Shown here: one piece after another, positions 1-10,826 of the stretch
Numbering within the stretch: the first letter of the stretch is position 1
Layout: the number at the start of each line of letters is the position of its first letter
NCBI GenBank assembly: GCA_037576215.1
Contig: JBANDB010000009.1
Span: forward strand, 186,001 to 250,000
DNA length: 64,000 nt
Reading direction: 5' to 3'
DNA from: Armillaria gallica
Taxonomy: Eukaryota; Basidiomycota; Agaricomycetes; Agaricales; Physalacriaceae
Made by a program: the position numbers and the translations under genes
Notes under the pieces: generated by a model
What the model saw: the letters and a program-made list of their open reading frames with translations, nothing else
Told to the model about the DNA's origin: nothing
The model's database searches: none

Positions 1-2640
1 CTGTGTCATAGGCTTCATGATCTTGCTATAGTCCTTTATGAAGTGTCAGTAGAAGTTGGTGAACCCCAAGAAGGATTGAAGTTCCTTCTTCTTGGTCAGT
101 ACTGGCCAGTCGATGATGCCTTTGACTTTGACGGGGTCCATGCGGATACTGCCCTCGCTGATGATGACGCCTAGGTATTCCATTTCCAACACCTCAAACT
201 CGCACTTCTTGGCTTTGAGGAACAATTTGTGCTTTCGTAGTGTCGCTAGAACCTCCTGTGTGATCCGATGGTGCTCTTCTTTGGTCTTGGACATAATGAG
301 GATGTCATCGAGGTAAATGGTCACCTTCCCTGATGCAATGAGATCCTTGAAGATGTCATTCATCATCCACTGGAAGGTGGCTGGAGAATTGGTGAGCCCA
401 AAGAACATTACTGTGGGTTCGAACAGTCCACAATTAGTTCTAAAGGCTGCCTTCCACTCGTCCCCCATCTTGATGCAAACATTATTGTACCCCCATCATA
501 CGTCAAGCTTGGAGAAATACTTGGCCCCCCATAACTTGTCCATGAGTTCTGAGATTAAAGGAAGTGGATAACAGTTTTTGATGGTCATCTCATTAAGCTT
601 TCGATAGTCCTGGACTGGTCTCAGCTTCCTGTCCTTCTTTTTGACAAAGAAGAAGGGAGACACCATCGGTGACTTGGAGGGGCATATCCTACCGCTGGAC
701 AGATTCTCGTCGAGAAATTTGTCCAGTTCCTCTTGCTCTGCCTGATTAAGTGGATAGACCTTGCAGTCGAGATTGGCGCTGGCATTTGGAATGAGCTCGA
801 TGGCATGATCCCATGGTTTGGGTTTGGGGAGTTCATCAAAGTTTTCTTTGTCGAATAAATCTCTGAAGTCCCTGCACCACTCGGGTACCATTTCCTCAAA
901 CATCCTCGCTTCTTTTTCTGCATTGGCCTTGGCTGCTAGGTCATTGGCTACATGTCGCATTGCCCTGAGGCGAATGGCTTCCTCTAAGCTTATCGCTAGG
1001 ATTGTATCACCCTCCTCGAGCTCCTCATCCCATTTTTCATATGGGTCTGCATCTGGTAACAGGATCGGGGTATGATGACATTGGCACCTGGTGAAGGTCA
1101 TTTTTCCTGTTCGCCAATTGATTAGCAGATTGTGCCTGGTTAGCCAATCGTGCCCTAGGAATATGTCGCAATCCTTTAACTCGGTGACAGCCAGATCGAT
1201 CCGTTCGGCATGATCTCCGATAATGATGCGTACCTCCATGAAGGCTGTGATTTGTCCCATGCTGTTTTTTGATCCGTTCGCATTATATATGGTGATGGGC
1301 GCCGCTGTCGCATGGGTGGGGATGCTATGTTTTTTGATGAAAGTCCGATCAATAGCACTGCTAGTGCAACCACTGTCCACGAGAGCCAAGGAAGGGATAC
1401 TGGTGCAATTCTCTAACATCTCGATCCAGACGTCGGTAATTAGGGCTTTCTCATTCCCGCTTACTCAACAGATGTAGCGTCTAGGCTGTCGTAACTCCTC
1501 CATCCACTCCAGCGCATTAATACGTTCGGCCTTCTGCATGTCTTTGATCATCTCGTCAACTACTTCTTTGACTTGCATCTTGTGAATCCAATTCTTTGAG
1601 ATTGCCTTCGCTTCTTTAATTCCGTGCAACATCCATTCTGCTCCGAAGGGTTTGAGCCACTCGTGTGGGACCTTCTCAGCCTTCACACCAGGGTCAGAGG
1701 ACCTGGCTACCATCAGCTGGGTCACCTCAGGTGCTACAGGAATTTGGTTAGTCTCCTTGCTCCATTGGTAACTCGTATTGTCCTCATCATCAGGCACTTT
1801 GACCATGCTTACTTTAGGCCCCCTATTCACTGCCTGGGCACTAGCGGCTTCCACCCCATTCTTCGGCTGAGGTTGATCAGTCAGGGCCATTGCGCATCCA
1901 ACGGTTCTTGCCACATGTGTGTCTTCGTCGGGATTGCCTGGGGGAGCATTGGTTCATGGCAGCAAGCTTGGCTTAGCGATGGTGCTGCCCCTCATGGCGA
2001 AGGCTCGCTCAGAGATGTCGGGCTGCACTTGAGGTGTCGCAGAAGGTGCAACAGTCTCACCCTTTCGCATCGGCTTTAGCAAGTCATCCCACCCTCCTTT
2101 CCTGGGGCCTGCGCTGACAATGTGTTCAGGTGCATTCTGCTTGGGCTTTGGCACCATCTCGGTCTCAGCTCCATGCACCCTAGACCCAGCGATGGGCATC
2201 GCCTTTGCTTGTGCCATGGTCGGAGGTGGCACTGTCAACCGCTTGAGGTATTCTGGCTCTTCATTTGCGGTGTTCCCCTTGCCAGGGGCCGCTTCTCTGA
2301 GGGGGGTGCTACGTGCTTGTTCCCTTGCCCCATCCAGTCGCTGGCTAGGCACTGTTATGATGGGTGGCACTATGGTAGGTGCCTTTTTGTCTGCTGCTTT
2401 TGCTTGCAATGAGTTACTTGCTGAACACTTAGTCGGTGAATTGGTTCCGATGTCCTGTTTCAATTCTTCCCTGGTTTCAGTCTCGGTGGTGAAGTCGTGA
2501 AATGGTATATTTGAATGCACGTAAATACTTACAGAAGTACAATAAGCCTGACTAGCGGGTGATGAGTACACACCAGATGAAACTAAGTCCTTGGCCGAGT
2601 AAGTCGAATCATTTACTTCTAGGCCCCGTCTTTTACCTCC
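1..2640 (-). pseudogene. pol of copy A: protease and reverse transcriptase, truncated and broken
   Basis: Minus-strand coding segments lie at 2571-1954, 1914-1465, 1419-496 and 468-46. All four are in one frame, separated by in-frame stops, so the ancestral pol was a single frame lying -1 relative to gag. The 1419-496 segment begins with the aspartic protease signature VDSGCTSS and continues into reverse transcriptase (SPFFFVKKKD, LRPVQDYRKLN). The 468-46 segment carries the polymerase signature YLDDIL and the FFGLTNSPATFQ motif. RNase H, integrase and chromodomain are beyond the window edge. The family would copy its RNA into DNA in cytoplasmic particles; this copy is inactive. Confidence 0.9.
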
Positions 2641-5081
2641 TCGATCTTCAAGTCCGTCTTCTCCTCCATTGCGCGATGGTCCCAGTAGAAGTTAAAATGT
2701 CATAGTGCCTCCTCCCTGGTCTTTGGCCCCTTGGGGCAATCCCTCTTGAAGTGTCCTACTTCGCCGCATAGGAAGCACTTCACCTTCGTGTGTGCCCTGT
2801 CAATATCCATGGGCTTTCCTGCACCTCCATATGTCGTTCCAGTCCCCATCTTCTTTTCCAGGGTACTGTCCTGCTGCTGATTCCCCTTCGCCAGGGTGCT
2901 GTTCTTCTGCTTCCAATTAGTCACTTTCGCCCCTGCACCCGACTCTGCCTTTTTCGTTCTCCAGTTATAATTGATCCATAGTATGCGTGTCTTCCACTGT
3001 TGATAAGTCGTTGGAAGATCCCCATCTGACACGTAGATAATGTCCTTGCTGGAGGATCTGCATGCTTTCTTCAGCTGCGCTATCATTATCTGGTCGTTCC
3101 CTAAAACGCCTGCCTCAAATGCAAGCAACTCGAACTGTTGGAAGAACAAGTCGCCGTCGGGGAAAGTGCTTTGATGGAGGACCTCCCACTGCACAAACTT
3201 TATTTCAGCATTAGCATCCTTTCAGAATTGTCATCTGACCTCCTCGATGAACTGTTCATAGGCAGGATAGACCTGGTCCCCATCGGTGTTCCTTCCCAGC
3301 TCTCTGGTGCACAACTCTCACCATACCTGTGCATCTTTGCTGAAGCGGGATGCACAGAAGATGACCTTGTGGGGATGATACCAGAAGTAGTGGTTGAAAA
3401 CAGAGAAGTACATGTCGCACTGCGAGAAGAATTGGGTGATGTTGTTGGAGTCGCTGTCAAAGTTCTCGGGCTCCTTGACCATGTTAGGCTTTAGCACAGC
3501 CCAGGGTCCTTGAGCGTCTGCTGTGAGGACCTATGGCAAAGGCAGGTCAGGTGGTGCTGGGAAACAAGGTGGTGCCCACCTTTGAGGGATGATGGGCAGA
3601 GCTTGCAGTCTGGATGGGGGCTGTGGCTGATCTGGCAGTTTGGGTTGTCCCGAAGTTCCCGCATCGTCATTGTTGGCAGCGGTGAAAAGTCAGGGCAGCC
3701 CTTGCAAGCTGGGTGGTCTGTATCCTCAGGGATAATAGTAACTTGGCGCCACATACGCGTAGGTTGGCATGGTGGCTTGTGGGGGTGGTACCGGTGGTGA
3801 GTCGGCCATTGGTTCCGGGGTATACGTTATCGGGGGTAGATTGATCTGAGGCCGTTGATAGTGATCGGGGACCTTGACGGGTCACTCCAGGTGTATCATA
3901 TTGTAAGCCTGGCAGGCAAAGTGCCTGGCTTCTTCCTTCAGGATATAGGTATATCCATAGTAATCGTAATTGATCCTGGCTGGGGTCTTTGCCCAATCAG
4001 GATCTTCCACTAGTTCTTTCAAGAAATGATTAAATAAATCCACTATCGGTGCCTGTAAGAGAATGCAGGGGATTCGAGCCAATTTACCTGTTGAAAGAAG
4101 GTACAGGGCCCAGGACAGGGTTATTGAGGCGGATGGCTGGGGGAGGGTTAGGGATTGGCAGCGTTCCGATTGGCAAGGGGGAGGGGCTGCTCCAGGCTGT
4201 GATACTGTTGATGTGGACCTCGTCGGGGAGCCTTTTGGTACTGGTGTTGCTGGCAGTGTGGTAGACGGTTTCTCCTCGACTATCAATCCTGATGTTGGGC
4301 TGTCGCTCATCGACCTCTCTGATCGCAGCTGCTTGTTCTCGCTCTGCCTCTCACCATGCCCTTTCCCACTGCTTGAGTCCTTCACTTCTCCTGGGAGGGG
4401 CGAGTCTAGTCACGTCTCTCTCCTCTTCTCACTGTCTGCACTCAGAGGATGTTTCTGAGTGGAAGGGGGTGGGAGGTCACGCAGCGATTGATATGGGCTC
4501 GTCCCACTGTATCCCTGCAGCTGCGTTCCAGTCTCTGTCTGTGTCGTCGCAGGCTGCAGTGTCCACTGATACGGGCTCTGGAGTTCTTGTTCAATATGGA
4601 TTGCCTCTCATGGGGAAGAAGGCGGTATAGGGGAGGTTGGCATTGTTCCAGAGAACTTCAAGGTCGAAGGTAGATTCTGTGGCATGTAGGGTTGTGTTAC
4701 TTCTAACATGTCTGACGGTAGACTGCTCTGGAATTGGGCTCCCTCGTGGACCACCCTCTCCCATTCTGAGTTGTATGAGGTACCTTGCAAAGTCTGCGAA
4801 ATCACTGCATCCAGTAGAGGGTCGAACTGGATGGGGGGTATGGCCTGCGGAGCTCTGATGACTGGAGTTGCTGGGAGAAAGTCAGATAAAAGGGAGCCAT
4901 GCTCCAGTAGCACTTCCATTGCTTCCTTCTTGAATGCCGACTTCCACCTCCCTAGGAATGTCTTCTTCATAGTCTCCCCTCCTTGCATTGTGATGGTACT
5001 CATCAAGTGTTGTGGCTCGGGCAACTGGTAAGGGTGCAGGTGGGTAACTGTGGACCGGTGGTGGCTGCTGTGGGAGGACAT
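2619..5081 (-). pseudogene. gag of copy A, broken
   Basis: The Gag start is the ATG at 5081 (MSSHSSHH), which aligns with the second ATG of element C's transcript. The frame is interrupted by stops and by frame changes near 3.5-3.9 kb. The C-terminal segment (3194-2700) holds a zinc knuckle of the form CFLCGEVGHFKRDC (CX2CX4HX4C) that binds genomic RNA. A TGA at 2700 stands where element C has a CGA arginine codon (after REEAL); without it the frame would run to a TAG at 2619-2621. The same TGA occurs in copy B. Confidence 0.88.
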
Positions 5082-5244
5082 GGTTTATGACAGGAGGAGG
5101 GGGGTATCAGGTGTTGTTGGGATGATTGTGGCGTTGTCGAGGATATAACCCATATTCATGTAAGGTTGCCAATACTACTGCTACTGCAAATAAAGCAGTG
5201 CCAATGCCAAAGAATATGGTGAGTATGAAGATTTCAATTGGCAT
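4882..5244 (-). pseudogene. ORF0 of copy A: membrane-segment frame upstream of and overlapping gag
   Basis: From the ATG at 5244 the minus strand encodes a hydrophobic N-terminus (MPIEIFILTIFFGIG followed by TALFAVAVVLATL), one predicted transmembrane helix, then basic residues. It stops at TGA 5107-5109, where copy B has TGG (Trp). Past that codon the same frame stays open to TGA 4882-4884, overlapping the Gag start at 5081 in the +1 frame. It would be 120 residues if the TGA were Trp. Membrane location is inferred from hydrophobicity only. No similarity to a named family was recognised. Confidence 0.6.
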
Positions 5245-5292
5245 CAAGATGTAGTTCCGGTTAAGGAGCAAAAGGGGAAGCTTCAAACTAAT

Positions 5293-5684
5293 TATTAGAC
5301 CCGAACCCCTAACTAGAGTAAGTGATGGCTGTCTCGCATTCAGGCAGTCACTGTCAAGTCTCTAACTGATAGGAGATAAGGCTAACTCTTAGCTTTCAGT
5401 GACAATTAATGAGATAAGTTTGGTATGGATTAAAGATAGTTCGAAGCTGGGGAATACACAGCGAGAACTACTACTTAAATACTAAAAGTGAGGGTCTAAG
5501 AATAAGCCATTTGAGAAGGATAGAACTCAAGCATGCAATATCGAAGTAGTATCGCATGAGCGATAACATGGGAACTGGATGATAGTATGAGAACATCGAG
5601 CGAGTACTTGGTTATGCACCAGATGAAGTGGCCTGGGATGGTGAATTAGGTAAGTAAAAGAAAAAAAGGGAATAAATCATAACA
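5293..5684 (-). repeat. LTR of copy A (5' LTR), 392 bp
   Basis: On the minus strand it begins TGTTATGATTTATTC and ends GGGTCTAATA. It matches the two LTRs of copy B (33023-33414 and 51937-52326) over its whole length. Differences among the three fall largely at CpG positions. The minus strand holds a TATA-like box (TATTTAAG) 33 nt upstream of AGCTTCGAACTA, the presumed RNA 5' end. Confidence 0.93.
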
Positions 5685-5689
5685 GTCAA

Positions 5690-8330
5690 TTGTCAGCTTT
5701 TAAAATTATAGGGTTCACAAACTGACAATTTGGTAGCCTACATCACTTGTTTTCTGCCACTGCATGGAGCTTTGAAGCCTGTCAAGGGTACTGCATCTTG
5801 AATACTGTAATCTAGGTCTAATTAATTCATTCAGACCTGACAGGTCATTAGCAGTCATCATTCCTCAGAAGGAACCAAGTCTGAAACCCTTGGTCCAGTA
5901 TCAGGATTACTGGGGAAGAATACTCTCTAGTCATCAATGCTATTGAGCTGGCAACCTCTTCGTCAAAGAGACTCCATTACTCCATCTTGCCTATATTCCA
6001 CGAGGCTTTCAGTCAGCTTCTCCTAGATAGGTTGACAGTGACAACCTGTCTTGGAAATACTCATTGACATCCATCCTAGTGACTGAACACTGAATCCCCC
6101 AATGAGACTTGGGGCCTTGTCGTTCATCTGAGACTATCTCAGAATTGGAATGCCCAGTGTGCCATCCATGCTCATTGCCTTGCACAGATCTGCTTATCTT
6201 TTAGACTTTCCATTGATACTTGGGTGTGCCAGTGGGTTAAAATAATATATGATGTGGAATATGTACTTCTGATGAATGGCCAAATCCAATGCCTGTTGAG
6301 TCTCTTCACTCCATTCTTTCACTCCTTGCTTCAGTTTAGCTCTCAGGTTCCAGTTCAAGAAGTAAAAGATCTTTGAATTGACTGTTGTCCAATTACTCTG
6401 TTTGCTTGCAAGGCATTCCAGACTCTCCATGAATCATAGTACATACTTTCTCAAATTGTTGATGGAGCCCGACATTTTCTTGTATGTGCTAGAATTGTGC
6501 TGTTAATTTTTGAATGACACATCATTCCAATATCTTATCTGGGGGCAACTACTCAGTTGGCTTCTCCAGCACCAAGCCATCTGCACCTATACATTTTTAT
6601 ATTATTTTCATTCCAACACCATCACCAATATCTAGAGACAAAGAGCATGAAAATTGTTGCAAAGTCAGACAAGCTTCAGACATCAAAAAGTAGGGGTGAC
6701 ATTGAATCTGTTTGAGACATTGTTATGCTATGGCATACACCACTCTGGGTTAATGTACATCTTTTGCTGCAAACAGATTCTGGAGCCACAAACTGTTCAA
6801 CACCTGGTTTCGTCATTACCCCAGGGTGTAGTCATTGTAAAATATGTCAGAAGTCAATCCAGTGATTGTACTGCAGCTCATCCCTGGCCTTCAATATGGC
6901 TGTACAGTTTTTCAAGTGGTATGCTCAAGCTAATTTGATTCTGTGCATCTGATGTTCGTTGACAATTCATTCTAATTATTACAAGAGGCACTGAAAGAGT
7001 GAGCTTACCTTGTAATATGGAAGAAGATAATCATTCTACTATTTTCATGCAGTTTATGTTCAATCTTTGTGTTCTTAATTGAATGGATCAGCCAAGACAA
7101 GTCCTAGCTTGACTGTGCATGCTTAGGATCATTGGTTTCTGGAGGTATTGAATAGTATGGACAATCTTCTCATCTCACTGTGAGCAGATTCTTACTTGTA
7201 TTTCATCCAGAATTGACACACATATCATTTGTCAATCTCAGCTGTCAAGAAGTGTTGATGTGTGTCCTCTCCTCACCTTGACCTGACTCTTGTAGATGCT
7301 CATATGGGCAACCACTGTGGTTGCACATGTTATTGGTGACTTCTTGTATATGCAGAAATTGTTCTGCTCTTCAATGCTCTAATATACAGCTGTAGCCAGT
7401 ATTATTTTCATTCTTTATCAAGTCTTACAGATGTGCAATTTCTCTTTATATAGTCTTCAAAGAAGACAGGGTGTTGAAAAGCTGAATGTCCTATTCCCAC
7501 AGCAAGTAGATTCATGCAGAGAGCCTAGCACACATTCCTGTTCGATAGTCCCTGTATCACATAGATAGATGATATTTTGAGCTTACTATGGAAATGATCT
7601 CACAGTAAGAATTGTATCTAATGAAGCCAAGGTGAATCACCTACTACAGGACTGAGTATTCATCATGCCAATGGTGAAACAGTTATCATGCTTGCCTTCT
7701 GTGAAAATGAGGTATCTCTGAGCAAGTGGTAAGGTTCACCTTCCTTTCAGCATATGTCTGGTCTTAAAATATAGTCCATGTTTTTGGATATCAGCAAAAG
7801 TTGGAGTCTCTAGCAGTCGGCATGGCATGTGGCTTGTCGGAGATTCTGCATCGGCATTTCAAGGCGTTATAACGCTTAAAATGCCAAAATCGGGCCAGGA
7901 GGCTTATAACACATTATCAAAAAAGAGTTGGAATGACAATTTGAATAAAATTCAATTATAATTCCTTTAGAATGCGATTGGAATGCTATGCTAAGCCAAT
8001 ATTAATCCGATTGCAAGGGGACTTACAAGGGCCATTGCATTCTATGCTGAAGATCCCGCAGTTGTAAATTCTTAGTATAATAATGTTATTAAATGGAGCC
8101 TTATTTGGTAGTTTTAATGGAGCCGCTATTCTGCTGAAGTGATATTACAACAGCATTGCAATGGCCTGATAAAGCAATGATAATGGACCTGGCAGATCCT
8201 AGTGAAAGGTAAAAGAAATTAATTGTTATTATGTATTACTTTTGCTTGTTGTTGTGCCAGCACATGGATTTGAAATTTGAAATTATCAGGGAAACCAGCC
8301 AAAGGAATAATTAATTTAAAGATAAAGCTA
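5690..8330. other. gene-free stretch
   Basis: I see no convincing coding sequence on either strand; open frames are short and unlike known families. A 12-bp perfect palindrome, GCGTTATAACGC, lies near 7864-7875. The base composition resembles the transposon relics at 28-33 kb. Confidence 0.5.
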
Positions 8331-8415
8331 CATGCAGGAGTCGAACCAGCGATCTCACATTACATTAGATAATACAAATATAAGTACAACAATTAACCGT
8401 TACACTAAGAAGTCC
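8331..8415 (-). other. tRNA-like sequence (possible tRNA-derived SINE relic)
   Basis: The minus strand contains an A-box-like block (TTAGTGTAACGGTTAA) and, about 45 nt further on, a B box matching GGTTCGACTCC. The T-arm can form with one mismatch, but the acceptor ends do not pair and the middle is AT-rich with no clear anticodon arm. I therefore read it as a degenerate tRNA or the head of a SINE, not a working tRNA. Confidence 0.35.
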
Positions 8416-8579
8416 ATATATATATAAGCATTCAAGGTCTATTTACTTGACTCTATCTTCTAGCTATTTTCTATTTACAGTACATTGAACTCCTAGACCT
8501 GGGCTCATGCATTGTGATGGGTACAGCACTGCATAACTATGATTACCTGCCAAGCGTTCTAAAGAGTAGGACATGTAAA

Positions 8580-10570
8580 CTAAGCTGCTACGCCGTATTC
8601 CAAATCTTCTTCCAGTGTCTCATCAAGATCATATGCCTCTTCTGCTGCTGTTGCTCCTGGTATGGTGTCTGCCTCAACTGGGGAAACCTGAACTCAGGAG
8701 TGGAGTTGACGACCTCCAGGGGCTTTCTTGGTAGCCGGGGCATTATCAGTGCTGCCAGACGCTCCTTTGCTTCCTCCTTTGCCCCGAGTACTGCTGCGAG
8801 TGTCTTCTCCAGTTTTCTTGCTGGCCCTTCCTCTTCCTCTTCCCCTTCCTCAGCTTGGTTTGGGTGCCTTCACATTGTCAGAAGCATTGGATACCATCCC
8901 AGAAGAGTCGCCTGGCTCAGTTCCGCTGTTGTCGCCGACTGGGCTACTGTGATGCCCAAGAGCATTGGCAATTATAGCAGCGACACAGGTAGGCTCCTCG
9001 TCAGAGCTAGTTGCAAAATATCGGTAGGATGAGGCTTGTCATCAGAGTTGACCTCAATGTAGTTGCGTCTGGTAGCGGGAGGGCTGGCAGCCCTAATCAC
9101 CCTAAGAGTTGGTAATGGCATCAGCGTTCTAGACATACTCTCCCCGTTGTCCTCCAGAGAGGTGTTGATCTCTGTTTCTCGGTCCATGTCAGGTTGGCAC
9201 AAAGCCCAGAGAATCTCCTCTTCCTTGGAGTCAGAATCCTTTCCGGCTTCCAATATGACCAGCACCGCCCCACTTTTCTTTTGGGAGAAGAGGTTATGAT
9301 TGAAGTAGTTGAGAGTACGCTTGGTCGAGGTAAGTGTTATCGTTGACTCGATGATTCAGATGTAGTAATCAATATCATGAGAATAAGCTATTGCAGTTTT
9401 ATCGCCATTTTCTTGAAAGCTACTGTCAGAAGAGAGAAGATAGCGAACCTAAAAAGGTGTAAGCAGAGCATAATGTCTAAAGAGAGGAGCTTACAGCAAT
9501 TGCAGCACAAGCAATAGCGCCTGGTGTAATTGCATCCACGTGCCAGATGTGGCCGTTAGTCGATCTGGTCGGCTTTCCAGCTTGAAGGGATGATGGACCA
9601 TATAGGATGATACTGAGAACCTGCAAAGAAATAAGTATATAGGAAATGGAACAAGCTTTTTTGTACCTTTATCATCGCTGGAGATTGGAAAAGCTGGACA
9701 CTTGCTTCATCACCTTCTCCAACTGGATAGAGGATTTTTGGGCATTGTTTATATCTCTGTTTGACCTTATCGTATCCTAGGAGAGATAAGCAGAAGTCAT
9801 TGCTACCTCGCTCGGCTCCAGGGAGAAAGGTTTCGAAGGGAACAGGGATGTCATCAAAGATTGCAAAGGTGTTCTTTTTCAAGTTATGCATCAGCGTAGA
9901 CCGTAAACCAGTTGCAGCATCAGTCATCTAAGTTTGCATTAGGTTCAAGAAGAAAAAAACGTACAATAAGAGGTAGACTCACCGTTTTTACAAATTTGAA
10001 ATACCCGTTCTCAACCATATCGTGAAACTGCTCTGGAATCACATCATAAAGGGCCTCAACAACTCGGAGTATAGAGATCTGCCTCTCCACTCCAACCTTC
10101 TTTGTGCTGAAGTCTGTCATGAGTTTTCACTCGTGAGTGGGTACCTTATTGAGCTCTTCGAGTTCCTTGCGATAGCAAGCCAACTTCTTGGCGCTCTCAA
10201 CCCTCAGGTGTCCAAAAGGATCAAATCTGTCCCACCAGATATTGCAGGTCACCACAAGAGCTCTCGCCTTGGACTGCACATCCTTGATTTTGGCAGGCAA
10301 AAGTAACCCTTCGAGTCCCGTAGTATTTTTTTTGACTGTTTTTTCTGCAGCTTGGCCAAAGGCAGAATCGGAAGATGGCAAGGGAGTGGAGGAGACCTTG
10401 AGTTCGCGGAGCTCTTGAGACAGCGCCTGATTCTGGAGCTGCAGGGCTTGCATGCTCTAGTACAAAAATTCCATGAGTAATTAATCTCTTTGACACAGAA
10501 TGGACATTACTTTGAGCAGCGTATCAATGGTTTGCTGTTCCACATTCGAGATGTTTGAACCTGCCAACAT
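8580..10570 (-). pseudogene. decayed multi-exon gene of unknown function
   Basis: Start ATG at 10570 (MLAGSNISNVEQQ). Exons read 10570-10511, 10456-9983, 9927-9667, 9620-9495 and 9448 onward, joined by GT-AG introns of 46-55 nt. The protein starts with a coiled-coil-like Gln/Leu/Glu-rich stretch and has a later block reading TPGAIACAAIAVRYLLSSD. I recall similar blocks in unnamed Agaricomycete proteins, but cannot name the family. In-frame TGA codons occur at 10127-10129 and 9356-9358, and again in the Gly/Arg-rich tail near 8.84 kb, each fitting decay of a CGA codon. The acidic C-terminus ends at a TAG at 8580-8582. It lies about 250 bp downstream of the intact gene at 10827-15538 on the same strand. 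Role unknown. Confidence 0.6.
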
Positions 10571-10826
10571 GATGGTAAGGAAAAAAACCGATGTGCAGGC
10601 AAAATTTTAATGAATCAGCTCTGACTGGAATTACCAACACATGCCAAGGTAAGGCCGAAGAATATCCTCTCATATGCAGTTATCGACAGTACTAAAGGAT
10701 ATCAAGCTGTTGCTGGCAGAGATATTACAATTTTGTAAAAATAGACCGTGAATTCTAGCTCTGCAAAAATTAAAAGATCGTCAATAGAGATTTTCAATTG
10801 ACCGCAGAATTTAAGTGACATACCTC

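Larger units (their letters stand above)
1..5684 (-). mobile_element. Ty3/gypsy (chromovirus-type) LTR retrotransposon copy A, 5' part, decayed
   Basis: The element runs on the minus strand from its 5' LTR (5293-5684) through an ORF0 remnant, gag and the first half of pol, and is cut by the left edge of the window inside reverse transcriptase. It is the same family as copy B (33023-52326): the coding order and LTR are alike, and the proteins align closely. The reading frames are broken by stops and shifts, so it cannot encode its own proteins. The five bases after the LTR (gtcaa, 5685-5689) would be the target duplication, but the partner copy lies outside the window. Confidence 0.93.

Noticed and set aside
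8514..9032. Plus-strand 172-codon frame
   Set aside because: It lies antisense to the Gly/Arg-rich and acidic C-terminal exons of the minus-strand pseudogene and has low-complexity composition.
10114..10144. 31-nt intron in the gene at 8580-10570
   Set aside because: It is too short, and splicing it would shift the frame. Reading straight through keeps the frame with one TGA.
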